32,941 bases of DNA from assembly GCA_049514555.1 (NCBI GenBank), contig JBEKUY010000018.1, forward strand, positions 1 through 32,941, written 5' to 3'. Position numbers and translations under genes: made by a program. Below the pieces are notes generated by a model. That model saw only the letters and a program-made list of their open reading frames with translations. It was not told the origin of the DNA and did no database searches. The DNA comes from JBEKUY01 sp049514555 (GTDB lineage: Bacteria > Acidobacteriota > Terriglobia > Acidiferrales > UBA7541). This document shows, piece by piece, positions 17,002 through 32,436 of this stretch (position 1 is its first letter; the number at the start of each line of letters is the position of its first letter).

Positions 17002-19659
17002 TCAGCTACGGGGCGATTCCGCCGAGGCAGCGAAGCAATCGACCATCAGGGAGAGGACTTCCGAGATATGGAAGGGCTTCTGAATGCGGCGGATGCTGGG
17101 GCTGGAGGCAGCCTGCCCGGCAGAGTCGGGCAGATCGCCGGTCATTAAGATGACGAATGGAGGGCGGCTGTGGGCCGATTCGCGGATGGTCTTAGCGAGC
17201 GCATCGCCCGAGGGACCCTGGGAACCAGCAGAAAGATGCAGGTCGCACAGGACAACGTCGTAAGTCTTGTGGCGCGCGAGAGCTAGGGCCTCGGAAGCGC
17301 TCGAAACGGAATCGACGAGCACGCCCTGGGCAGCGAGCCCCTCCTGCAGGAGAAGCCGAATGCCCTCTTCATCGTCCACGACGAGGACCGAGCGGCCTTT
17401 GAGCGTCTCCGCGATGCGCTGGAGCGCGCCGATGCGGTGGACCCCGGTCTCCAGCGGCGATGCGGAAGAGTTGTCACCAGCGGCAACGGGAAGCGAAACC
17501 GTGAAGGCGGACCCACCCGCAGGAAGCGATTCGACCTCGATGGAGCCGCCCAGTTCGCGCACGATCGACGCGCTGATGCTGAGCCCCAGACCAGTTCCGC
17601 CGCCGGGACGCTTCGTGGTGAAGAAGGGGTCAAAGATCTTCGGCAGGTCATCGGTCCGGATGCCGGCACCATCGTCCTGCACGACGGCCACAACACGGCC
17701 GGAAGACACAGAGAGGCGAACCTGGATCCGCCCCGACTCGCGCACTTCGCGAATGGCCTGCTCGGCGTTCACGATGAGATTGAGGAACACCTGAACGAGC
17801 TGGTTGGCGTCACCCAGGATGGCGGGGAGTCCGGGTTCCGGGTGGAACTCAACGGTGATGTTGCGGCGGAGGAGGGAGTGCTCGTGAAGCTGCAGGGCCC
17901 GCTCGACGATGCTGGACACATCCAGGAGCTTCTTTTGTGTGGTTGCCGGACGTGAGAAGTCGAGAAGGTTTTGAACGATGCGGGCGGCGCGGCGGGCCTG
18001 ACGGTAGGCCAGGTCCAACTGGCGGTGCGTCGCGTCGTCGAGACCCTCGCGGTCGCGCAGGAGTTCGCTGACGCCGAGAATGGCGGTGAGAGGGTTGTTC
18101 AATTCGTGGGCGACTCCGGCCAGCATCTGGCCCATCGCGGCGAGTTTCTCGGACTGGATGAGTTGCGTTTCGAGACGCTTGAGATCGGTGACGTCGCGTC
18201 CCGAGGCGACCACGCCTTCAATCGCTCCCCGTTCGTCCTCAAGCGGACTCATGTGCGCGCGAACGACCCGCCATTCGCCGTTCCGGTGACGAATGCGGAG
18301 TTCCAGGGCGGCGAAATTCTGGCGGCCCTGGACCATACCCAGGAACGCTTCCTTCAACTGCTTGAAGTCTTCTTCGTGGATGGCCGCGGCAACATCGCTG
18401 CTGAAATGCTCGCCGGCCTCGTAGCCGAGGTTCTGGGTGACACTCGGGCTCACGAAGGTAAACCGGCCCGAGGAATCCAGGGCGAGAATCATGTCGGGGA
18501 AGCAACCCACCAGGCGACGGGCAAACTCTTGCTGCTGATGGAGGCGCCGCTCGACCTCGCGCTGTTCGGTGACGTCCAGCAACGCTCCCTGATAACGGAT
18601 GGTCTTGCCGTAGGCGTCGCGAACCACAATGCCCGTGTCCAGGCAATGGACCGGGGCGCCGTCCTTGCGGCGCAGGATCACTTCGCGCACGGTGAGGGGT
18701 TGGTCGAGGCTTGTCTGACAGCCACGAGCGATCTGTCCAGGATCGAGAAAGAAATCGGACATGTTGGATGCCAGGAGTTCTTGCTTGCTCGAAAAACCGA
18801 GCAGACGAACCAGGGCGGGGTTCGCATCGAGGATCTGTCCTTCGGGCGAAGTGATGTAGATGCCTTCCTGGAGGCTTTCGAAGAGCTGGGTGAAGCGCGC
18901 CTCGTTTTCGCGCTGCTGGGTGACGTCGCGGCCGAGGACGGTGAAGCCTTGGACCCGGTCGCCACGCACCATGGCGTGAAGCACGCAATCAAAATAGCGC
19001 ACCGAGGATTGGCCTTTGAAGTGGATCTGGACGGTGCCCGCCCAGCGGCGGCGCTCAATCACCTGTGGGAGCGCAGCTTCAACCCTCCGGCGCCCTTCGC
19101 CGCCAGAATCCTCGATGAAATCGTCGAGGTGAGCGCCGATGACCTGCTGAAAGGGCGCGCCAAGCAAGTCTGCGAAGCTGCGGTTTGCGGCGCGAATCTG
19201 GCCCTGCAGGTCGATGGCAAAGAGGATATCGTCGAAGGCATCAATCAGGTCGCGATAGCCCTGCTGCGAACGCTGAATCATCCCAAATAACTGATCGAGT
19301 TGCTGATCGCTCGGCGGCCGGGCCTCGCGCTGCTCGAGCCCGCGGATCAGGCCGCGCAGTTCAGAGAGTTCCTGTGCGCGCCTCCAGGCGTAGGCGCCGA
19401 AGAGGCCAACCAGGACCACCAACCCGATAGGCAGCGCTTCGTAACGGCTCGGGAGAGAGCGGATGGTGCCCCAGGAAACCCATGCAAAAACGATAGTCAG
19501 AACGAAAAGGAGGAAGAAGGTGATGCCCCAAAGCTCGAAATGGCGGCGTTCAAATCGATCGAAGTGCGAGGAGGCGTTTGTACCGGCAGGGGAGTCAGCC
19601 GGCGGCTTGCCCTGCCGCTCGAGGGCGCTGGAGGAGTGTTCGGATGACGCCTTGACCAT
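17002..19659 (-). CDS. Membrane hybrid sensor histidine kinase with three PAS domains and C-terminal receiver
   Basis: The 885-residue product has two transmembrane helices (about 43-62 and 75-92) with only a short loop between. Three PAS domains follow: about 135-247 (FDDILFAIDLQGQIRAANRS), 255-365 (EGIYITSPEGQILDANPA) and 380-492 (MILALDSSGRFTFVSPSV). HisKA comes next with phospho-accepting His518 (VAHELNNPLTAI), then HATPase_c with DDGAGI and GGTGLGLSI. A receiver domain from about 755 has the acidic pocket VVDDEE and phospho-acceptor Asp806 (VVLCDLHL). Sensing is likely cytoplasmic through the PAS domains, since the periplasmic loop is minimal. No response regulator is adjacent, so it is an orphan hybrid kinase. 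No output domain follows the receiver. It lies downstream of rpoC on the same strand with a 270-nt gap. Confidence 0.93.
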   Translation of the reverse strand: MVKASSEHSSSALERQGKPPADSPAGTNASSHFDRFERRHFELWGITFFLLFVLTIVFAWVSWGTIRSLPSRYEALPIGLVVLVGLFGAYAWRRAQELSELRGLIRGLEQREARPPSDQQLDQLFGMIQRSQQGYRDLIDAFDDILFAIDLQGQIRAANRSFADLLGAPFQQVIGAHLDDFIEDSGGEGRRRVEAALPQVIERRRWAGTVQIHFKGQSSVRYFDCVLHAMVRGDRVQGFTVLGRDVTQQRENEARFTQLFESLQEGIYITSPEGQILDANPALVRLLGFSSKQELLASNMSDFFLDPGQIARGCQTSLDQPLTVREVILRRKDGAPVHCLDTGIVVRDAYGKTIRYQGALLDVTEQREVERRLHQQQEFARRLVGCFPDMILALDSSGRFTFVSPSVTQNLGYEAGEHFSSDVAAAIHEEDFKQLKEAFLGMVQGRQNFAALELRIRHRNGEWRVVRAHMSPLEDERGAIEGVVASGRDVTDLKRLETQLIQSEKLAAMGQMLAGVAHELNNPLTAILGVSELLRDREGLDDATHRQLDLAYRQARRAARIVQNLLDFSRPATTQKKLLDVSSIVERALQLHEHSLLRRNITVEFHPEPGLPAILGDANQLVQVFLNLIVNAEQAIREVRESGRIQVRLSVSSGRVVAVVQDDGAGIRTDDLPKIFDPFFTTKRPGGGTGLGLSISASIVRELGGSIEVESLPAGGSAFTVSLPVAAGDNSSASPLETGVHRIGALQRIAETLKGRSVLVVDDEEGIRLLLQEGLAAQGVLVDSVSSASEALALARHKTYDVVLCDLHLSAGSQGPSGDALAKTIRESAHSRPPFVILMTGDLPDSAGQAASSPSIRRIQKPFHISEVLSLMVDCFAASAESPRS

Positions 19660-19929
19660 GTGGGCTACTCGCCCTGACTTGTGAAAGGCACGCGCGTCAG
19701 ACTTCTGGAGATCATTCTAGGAAGCTTGCCGGTCAGACGGCAATGAGAACGCGACAGTGATGTTCCAACGTGGCACGGCCCCGGGAGAGGAGGCCGAACG
19801 GGACGGCAGGTCATCTCAGAAATACCAGGGAACAATCCGCCCCGTGGCTACCCGGCCCAGAACCCCCATTCCCGCGAGACGAGGGTGCTCCGGCTCCCCG
19901 ATTTTGTCCCGGCCCCCGACGGCTCTCGA

Positions 19930-24138
<4,209 letters not shown>

Positions 24139-24153
24139 GGTTTTTTCCTCTCT

Positions 24154-24182
24154 CCCCGAACCCGCCTTCGGCGGATACGGGG
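24154..24182 (-). promoter_or_regulatory. Hairpin directly in front of the rpoC ribosome binding site
   Basis: On the minus strand CCCCG-TAT-CCGCC-GAA-GGCGG-GTT-CGGGG folds into a 10-bp stem with a symmetric 3x3 internal loop, ending 3 nt before the AGAGGA of rpoC. It could modulate rpoC translation or mark an RNA processing site. Confidence 0.5.
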
Positions 24183-24221
24183 CGCGTCCTGGTCCCTGCG
24201 GAACCGGGACGGCTGAAGCTC

Positions 24222-24243
24222 AAAAACGTTCCGGCCAGGCCGG
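24222..24243 (-). terminator. Weak terminator-like hairpin after rpoB
   Basis: CCGGCCTGGCCGG (24243-24231, minus strand) forms a short GC stem, followed after AACG by five T residues. The stem is short (5 bp), so only partial attenuation is expected. It lies 10 nt after the rpoB stop. Confidence 0.35.
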
Positions 24244-24253
24244 CGGCGCGGAG

Positions 24254-28687
<4,434 letters not shown>

Positions 28688-28750
28688 GCTGATTTACCTC
28701 ATCCCCTTCGGGCCAAATGTGGGCGCAGAATTCGATACGGCCGCGGCTGC

Positions 28751-28776
28751 CTGCATCGATCCCGAAATCGACGCAG
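28751..28776 (-). promoter_or_regulatory. Strong hairpin in the rplL-rpoB spacer
   Basis: On the minus strand CTGCGTCGAT pairs with ATCGATGCAG (10 bp, one G-U) around the loop TTCGGG. The 220-nt spacer otherwise has no gene. In E. coli the same spacer contains an attenuator and an RNase III site. No U-tract follows here, so a processing or pausing site is more likely than an intrinsic terminator. Confidence 0.5.
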
Positions 28777-28907
28777 CACAACACGGCCGCCGGGAGTCCC
28801 AGCGGAACGTTTGGACTGTTGGAAGTGCCCGTCCTGCAATATGCGTACGCGAGTCCCTTCGGCGCGCCCCCCGCCCGAGAAGCAGCGCCAGCCAGAAAGA
28901 CCGTGAT

Positions 28908-29285
28908 CTACTTGACCTGGATCTTGGCGCCGGCATCCTCGAACTTCTTCTTGATCGAGGCAGCCTCATCCTTGTTGACGCCCTCCTTGATGGGTTTCGG
29001 CGCGCCGTCAACGAGGTCCTTGGCTTCTTTCAAGCCCAGGCTCGTGACCTCGCGGACGGCTTTGATGACGTTGATCTTGTTCGCGCCGACCTCGGTGAGA
29101 ACGACCGTGAACTCGGTCTGCTCTTCCACCGGCGCCGGGCCGCCCGCCACACCGCCCGCCACCGCCACCGGCGCCGCCGCTGCCGCGGAAACGCCGAAGG
29201 CCTCTTCCATCTTCTTCACCAACTCAGAGGCCTCGAGTAGCGTCAGGCCCTTGATCTCTTCCAGGATCGTATCCACTTTCGACAT
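28908..29285 (-). CDS. rplL: 50S ribosomal protein L7/L12
   Basis: The 125-residue product has the full L7/L12 layout. An N-terminal dimerisation helix pair (ILEEIKGLTLLEASELVKKM) is followed by an Ala/Gly/Pro/Val-rich hinge (about 33-52), then the C-terminal factor-binding domain (TEFTVVLTEVGANKINVIKA, EVTSLGLKEAKDLVDGAPKP). It forms the flexible ribosomal stalk with L10 and recruits EF-Tu and EF-G. GGAG is about 11 nt before the ATG, a rather long spacing. It follows rplJ by 30 nt. A 220-nt spacer with a hairpin separates it from rpoB, which gives a place to set the higher stalk-to-polymerase ratio. Confidence 0.98.
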   Translation of the reverse strand: MSKVDTILEEIKGLTLLEASELVKKMEEAFGVSAAAAAPVAVAGGVAGGPAPVEEQTEFTVVLTEVGANKINVIKAVREVTSLGLKEAKDLVDGAPKPIKEGVNKDEAASIKKKFEDAGAKIQVK

Positions 29286-29315
29286 GGCTATTGCTTCTCC
29301 TCTTTGAAATACAAA

Positions 29316-29894
29316 TCAAACTTTGGCGGCTTCGGGGCTCGCCCCGACCGAATCGGGGCTCGCGCCTCCGGAGCCGAATTTGCCGGCCTTATCCGCCTCG
29401 CTGACGACGACCGCCAGATTGCGCGGCAGGGCCGCGAGCGTCGAGGCGATCCGCTGCGCCGGGGCATTCAGCAAGAACATCAGTTTGCTGATGAGCTCCT
29501 CCTTCGACGGCAGATTCGCGAGCTGTTGGATCTCCGCGATGGAAAGGACGCGGCCTTCGACGACGCCGGCTTTGAACCGGAACGCCGGAACATCCTTGGC
29601 GATCTTGGTGAGCGCCTTGGCCAGCGCCACCGGATCGGTCCGGGTGTAGGCGATCGAATTCGTGCCCGTGAGATTCTTGAGCAGCGGTTCGGCCGGGGTG
29701 CCCGCGCCGGCGCGCTCGACAATCGTGTTCTTCACTACGCGATAGCTTCCTCCGGCCGCCTGGACGGCGCGGCGGAGGCGGGTATCGTCGGCAACCGTGA
29801 TGCCCTGGAAGGTCGTGAGGATCACGGTCGAGACCCTTCCCAGGTCATTCTTGAGCTGATCGAGTTGTTCCTGCTTTTCGCTGCGCTTCTTCAT
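29316..29894 (-). CDS. rplJ: 50S ribosomal protein L10
   Basis: The 192-residue product starts MKKRSEKQEQLDQLKNDLGR and has the L10 core (VVKNTIVERAGAGTP, LTGTNSIAYTRTDPVALAKA, KAGVVEGRVLSIAEIQQLAN) and the C-terminal L7/L12-binding helix (RIASTLAALPRNLAVVVSEA). The last about 22 residues (GSGGASPDSVGASPEAAKV) are a low-complexity extension encoded by an 11-nt direct repeat (TCGGGGCTCGC at 29332 and 29353) that also contains a small palindrome; L10 proteins usually end sooner. GGAG is 8 nt before the ATG. Only 12 nt separate it from the rplA stop, so the folded L10-binding leader known from E. coli has no room here. Confidence 0.97.
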   Translation of the reverse strand: MKKRSEKQEQLDQLKNDLGRVSTVILTTFQGITVADDTRLRRAVQAAGGSYRVVKNTIVERAGAGTPAEPLLKNLTGTNSIAYTRTDPVALAKALTKIAKDVPAFRFKAGVVEGRVLSIAEIQQLANLPSKEELISKLMFLLNAPAQRIASTLAALPRNLAVVVSEADKAGKFGSGGASPDSVGASPEAAKV

Positions 29895-29906
29895 AATTCC
29901 GCTCCG

Positions 29907-30620
29907 CTACGCGGCCGCCGCCATGGCCGCATCAGCCTCCGCCAAGTCAATCAGGATGCCGGGGCCCATCGTGGAGGTCAGCGTGACCCTCTTGATGTAC
30001 TTGCCCTTCGCCGCGGCGGGCTTGGCCTTTACGATGGCCGCGAGCAACGCCTGGGCGTTCCCGGCGAGCTTGGCGGCATCAAATTCGATCTTGCCGATGG
30101 GCGAGTGGATGATTCCCGCCTTGTCCACGCGGAATTCGACCTTGCCGGCCTTGATTTCCTTCACGGCGCGAGCCACGTCAAAGGTCACCGTGCCGGTTTT
30201 CGGGTTGGGCATGAGCCCGCGCGGGCCCAGGACCTTTCCGAGCCGGCCAGCGGACTTCATCATGTCCGGGGTGGCGATCACGGCTTCGTAGTCCACCCAA
30301 CCCTCCTGAATCTTCTGCACCATGTCATCGCCGCCAACGAAATCCGCCCCGGCTTCCTGCGCCTCGCGGACTTTTTCGCCCCCGGCAATGACCAGGACGC
30401 GCTTGGACTTGCCGAGACCATTCGGCAGCACGACCGTGCCGCGCACAACTTGATCGGAGTGTTTCGGGTCCACACCAAGATTTATGATCAGCTCAACGGT
30501 CTCGTTGAACTTGGCGAAGTGCGCCTTTTTCAGCACTTCCGCCGCTTCGTTGAGCTTGTAGGGCCGCGCTTCCACCTGCTTGCGCGACTTTTCCACGTTC
30601 TTGCCGAATTTCCGGGGCAT
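29907..30620 (-). CDS. rplA: 50S ribosomal protein L1
   Basis: The 237-residue product begins MPRKFGKNVEKSRKQV at the ATG at 30620 (AAGGAG 10 nt and GAAGAG closer upstream). An earlier in-frame start at 30650 adds ten residues overlapping the intergenic gap and is less likely. L1 signatures are present: FNETVELIINLGVDPKHSDQ, VRGTVVLPNG, GKVLGPRGLMPNPKTGTV and KAGKVEFRVDKAGI. L1 binds 23S rRNA at the E-site stalk and in many bacteria represses its own rplK-rplA message by mimicry. It lies 16 nt after rplK and 12 nt before rplJ in one operon. Confidence 0.97.
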   Translation of the reverse strand: MPRKFGKNVEKSRKQVEARPYKLNEAAEVLKKAHFAKFNETVELIINLGVDPKHSDQVVRGTVVLPNGLGKSKRVLVIAGGEKVREAQEAGADFVGGDDMVQKIQEGWVDYEAVIATPDMMKSAGRLGKVLGPRGLMPNPKTGTVTFDVARAVKEIKAGKVEFRVDKAGIIHSPIGKIEFDAAKLAGNAQALLAAIVKAKPAAAKGKYIKRVTLTSTMGPGILIDLAEADAAMAAAA

Positions 30621-30636
30621 CTCTTCGCTGCTCCTT

Positions 30637-31068
30637 TTACGCTTCGACAACCTCGATACCCATGTTCCGCGCCGTGCCCATGACGGTGCGGACGGCGGCC
30701 TGGATATCGGTGGTGTTCAAGTCCACCAGCTTGGCCTTGGCGATCTCTTCCACCTGTTTGCGGGTGACCTTGGCCACCTTGTTGCGGTTGGGCTCGGCCG
30801 AACCTTTGACGATGCCCGCGGCGCGCTTGAGAAGCTCGGAAGCAGGCGGCGTCTTGGTGATGAAGGTGAAGGTGCGGTCGGTGTAGATGGTCACGAGCAC
30901 GGGAATGATCATCCCGTCGGGCTCCTTGGCCGTCTTGGAGTTGAATTGCTTGCAGAAATCCATGATGTTGACGCCGTGCGGACCGAGCGCGGTGCCCACA
31001 GGAGGCGCCGGCGTGGCCTTGGTGGCCGGCAACTGCAGCTTCACCGTTGTCTGAACCTTCTTTGCCAT
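30637..31068 (-). CDS. rplK: 50S ribosomal protein L11
   Basis: The 143-residue product has the full L11 pattern: KLQLPATKATPAPPVGTALG, HGVNIMDFCKQFN, TFTFITKTPPASELLKRAAG and the C-terminal RNA-binding segment (DLNTTDIQAAVRTVMGTARN, MGIEVV). It binds the GTPase-associated centre of 23S rRNA and takes part in factor binding and stringent-response activation. The prolines and glycines of the N-terminal thiostrepton-contact region are conserved. The gene is 27 nt after nusG and heads rplK-rplA. The length is standard (about 141-143). Confidence 0.98.
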   Translation of the reverse strand: MAKKVQTTVKLQLPATKATPAPPVGTALGPHGVNIMDFCKQFNSKTAKEPDGMIIPVLVTIYTDRTFTFITKTPPASELLKRAAGIVKGSAEPNRNKVAKVTRKQVEEIAKAKLVDLNTTDIQAAVRTVMGTARNMGIEVVEA

Positions 31069-31095
31069 GACGAAACCCCAATCCCTCCGCGGCCG

Positions 31096-31623
31096 TTAGC
31101 TGAGCTTTTCGACGCTTGCGAAATCGAGTTCGACGGGCGTCGAGCGGCCAAAGATCGTGACCGAAACCTTCAGGCGGCTGTGGTCTGGATCAATGTCTTC
31201 GACCACGCCGTTGAAATTCGCAAACGGGCCGTCCACGATGCGCACCTGCTCGTTCCGCTCGAAGACGACCTTGGGCTTCGGGCGGTCGGTGGGCACGTGG
31301 GTGCGGTTGATGATGGCTTCCACTTCGTGGTCGCTCAGCGGAGACGGCGTGGTGCCGGAGCCGACGAAGCCGGTGACCCGGGGCGTCGAGCGCACCACGT
31401 GCCAAGTGTGGTCATCCAGATCCATCTCCACGAGTACGTAGCCTGGATAGGACATCCGCTCGGAAACGATCTTCTTGCCGCCACGCACCTCGACCACGTC
31501 CTCGACCGGAATCACCAGGCGACCGATCTTGTCCTGCATGCTGAACGCAGCCACACGGCTCTCGAGGCTCTCCTTGACCTTCTTCTCGAAGCCCGAGTAC
31601 GTATGGATGATGTACCACTGCAT
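31096..31623 (-). CDS. nusG: Transcription antitermination factor NusG
   Basis: NusG binds RNA polymerase through its N-terminal NGN domain, and Rho or ribosomal S10 through its C-terminal KOW domain. The NGN domain (QWYIIHTYSGFEKKVKESLE, YPGYVLVEMDLDD) covers about residues 1-115, including GFVGSGTTPSPLSDHEV. The KOW domain (NEQVRIVDGPFANFNGVVED) covers about 120-175. The length is near the usual 180. I place the start at the ATG at 31623 (MQWYIIH), because GGGGAG lies 7 nt ahead; the ATG at 31629 is only 1 nt after that motif. It is 23 nt after secE by this start. Confidence 0.97.
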   Translation of the reverse strand: MQWYIIHTYSGFEKKVKESLESRVAAFSMQDKIGRLVIPVEDVVEVRGGKKIVSERMSYPGYVLVEMDLDDHTWHVVRSTPRVTGFVGSGTTPSPLSDHEVEAIINRTHVPTDRPKPKVVFERNEQVRIVDGPFANFNGVVEDIDPDHSRLKVSVTIFGRSTPVELDFASVEKLS

Positions 31624-31646
31624 CGCCATGCTCCCCGCGCTCTCTC

Positions 31647-31937
31647 TCAGGACCCCGCGCCGAATAGTTTCATGATGTAGGTGACCGCGCGCTGCACACC
31701 CATGTCCACAACCCAGAGGAACACGCCAAAAAAGGCCACGGTCACGAGCACAACCCAGGTGGTTGAGATCACGTCGTTGCGCGTCGGCCAGGTGACCTGT
31801 TTCAACTCCACGCGGACATCGTGCAGAAACTCCTTGGAGTCCCGCACGGTCTCGCCGACCTTTTCCAGGGCGCCTGATCCCGGTATTCCGCCGCCGCGTT
31901 CCTCGTTATCCTTTGCCTTGACCGCCTGCGTATTCAT
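31647..31937 (-). CDS. secE: Preprotein translocase subunit SecE
   Basis: The 96-residue product has a long polar N-terminal part, the conserved amphipathic helix (FLHDVRVELKQVTWPTRNDV) and one transmembrane helix (TTWVVLVTVAFFGVFLWVVD). This is the short one-TM form of SecE, which clamps SecY in the membrane. The ATG at 31937 is chosen because the longer frame runs through the tRNA gene. Its Shine-Dalgarno (GGAG about 13 nt upstream) is distant. It is placed between tRNA-Trp and nusG as in many bacteria. The sequence identity comes from the VTWPT motif and genome context. Confidence 0.95.
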   Translation of the reverse strand: MNTQAVKAKDNEERGGGIPGSGALEKVGETVRDSKEFLHDVRVELKQVTWPTRNDVISTTWVVLVTVAFFGVFLWVVDMGVQRAVTYIMKLFGAGS

Positions 31938-31996
31938 TGTCTGGTCATTGCTCCTCGGCCGACTGCCGTTCTCCGCCGCCTCGCTCCCGCAAAACC

Positions 31997-32071
31997 TGGC
32001 AGGGGAGGAGGGATTCGAACCCCCACATCCGGTTTTGGAGACCGGCGGTCTACCGTTAAACCTACTCCCCT
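31997..32071 (-). tRNA. trpT: tRNA-Trp (anticodon CCA)
   Basis: On the minus strand AGGGGAG pairs with CTCCCCT as the acceptor stem. The anticodon arm is CCGGT-CTCCAAA-ACCGG with anticodon CCA, and the T arm has the TTCGAAT loop. The discriminator is G73, and the 3' CCA is encoded (31999-31997). All four arms pair. The gene lies directly downstream of the GIY-YIG ORF, whose stop codon falls inside the tRNA 5' region. Confidence 0.97.
32053..32071 (-). repeat. Direct repeat copy 1: first 19 nt of tRNA-Trp
   Basis: The first 19 nt of the tRNA (AGGGGAGTAGGTTTAACGG on the minus strand) recur exactly at 32437-32455. Immediate flanks differ on both sides, so the repeat is exactly 19 nt. The two copies are 384 nt apart and bracket the GIY-YIG unit. 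This copy is part of the functional tRNA. Confidence 0.9.
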
Positions 32072-32382
32072 TTACCCTGAGCTGGCGCTGAAGGCGCCAG
32101 CGAAGGGTCAACCCTGAGCTGCGCCATCTTGACTTCTTCGACCAGCTTCAATTTTTTCTCCCGGCTCCAACCTTTGATTTCCCTCTCCCGCTGCCGTGCT
32201 TCGACCGCCGTTCCACAGCACTCACTCCAAATCAGTTCAACTGGCCTCCGTTGCGCCGTAAACTTGGGCCCAACTCCCCAGTTGTGCCGCCTCACCCGAT
32301 CTGTCACATTGAACGCAATCCCGATATAGAGCGGACCCTCGGAACAACGAACCATGTAACAAGACCAAGGCCTGCCGTCCAT
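32062..32382 (-). CDS. GIY-YIG nuclease-domain protein (YhbQ-like), inserted at tRNA-Trp
   Basis: The 106-residue product has a compact GIY-YIG fold of the YhbQ/UPF0213 type: SCYMVRCSEGPLYIGIAFNV (Tyr9, YIG at 19-21), DRVRRHNWGVGPKFTAQRRP with the expected Arg near 29-32, and EARQREREIKGWSREKKLKL with candidate catalytic Glu68. The GIY half is degenerate (CYM), as often in this subfamily. The last about 19 residues (QLRVDPSLAPSAPAQGKGE) are low-complexity and are encoded by the palindrome and the first tRNA bases; the stop TAG uses tRNA positions 8-10. AAGGA sits very close to the ATG. Members are single-domain endonucleases of mostly unknown role. The unit is flanked by an exact 19-bp repeat of the tRNA 5' end. 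Insertion is inferred; the domain call is firm. Confidence 0.85.
   Translation of the reverse strand: MDGRPWSCYMVRCSEGPLYIGIAFNVTDRVRRHNWGVGPKFTAQRRPVELIWSECCGTAVEARQREREIKGWSREKKLKLVEEVKMAQLRVDPSLAPSAPAQGKGE
32074..32108. repeat. Palindrome at the tRNA-proximal end of the GIY-YIG unit
   Basis: ACCCTGAG, then a perfect stem GCTGGCGC (32081-32088) with GCGCCAGC (32094-32101) around TGAAG, then CGAAGGGT; CCCT (32075-32078) also pairs with AGGG (32104-32107). A second partial copy of the arm (ACCCTGAGCT) starts at 32111. It overlaps the 3' end of the GIY-YIG frame. Confidence 0.7.
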
Positions 32383-32402
32383 TTCCTTGCCCCGGCCGCT
32401 CT

Positions 32403-32432
32403 ACCCTTCGAGCCGCTGCGCGGCTCTCAAGG
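32403..32432. repeat. Palindrome at the distal end of the GIY-YIG unit, opposite orientation
   Basis: ACCCTTCG (32403-32410), a core whose ends pair as GAGCCGC/GCGGCTC (32410-32416 with 32420-32426), and the right arm CTCAAGG to 32432. The arms ACCCTTCG and CTCAAGG match the reverse complement of the proximal palindrome (ACCCTTCG and CTCAGGG), with a different core. A further pair CTTGCC (32386-32391) / GGCAAG (32431-32436) encloses it and abuts the direct repeat. Confidence 0.65.
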
Positions 32433-32436
32433 CAAG

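Noticed and set aside
17971..19290. A 439-codon plus-strand open frame opposite the histidine kinase
   Set aside because: It is antisense to clear PAS and HisKA domains, with no own features.
29304..30683. A 459-codon plus-strand open frame opposite rplJ-rplA
   Set aside because: It spans several conserved ribosomal genes and their gaps in antisense, and shows no protein family.
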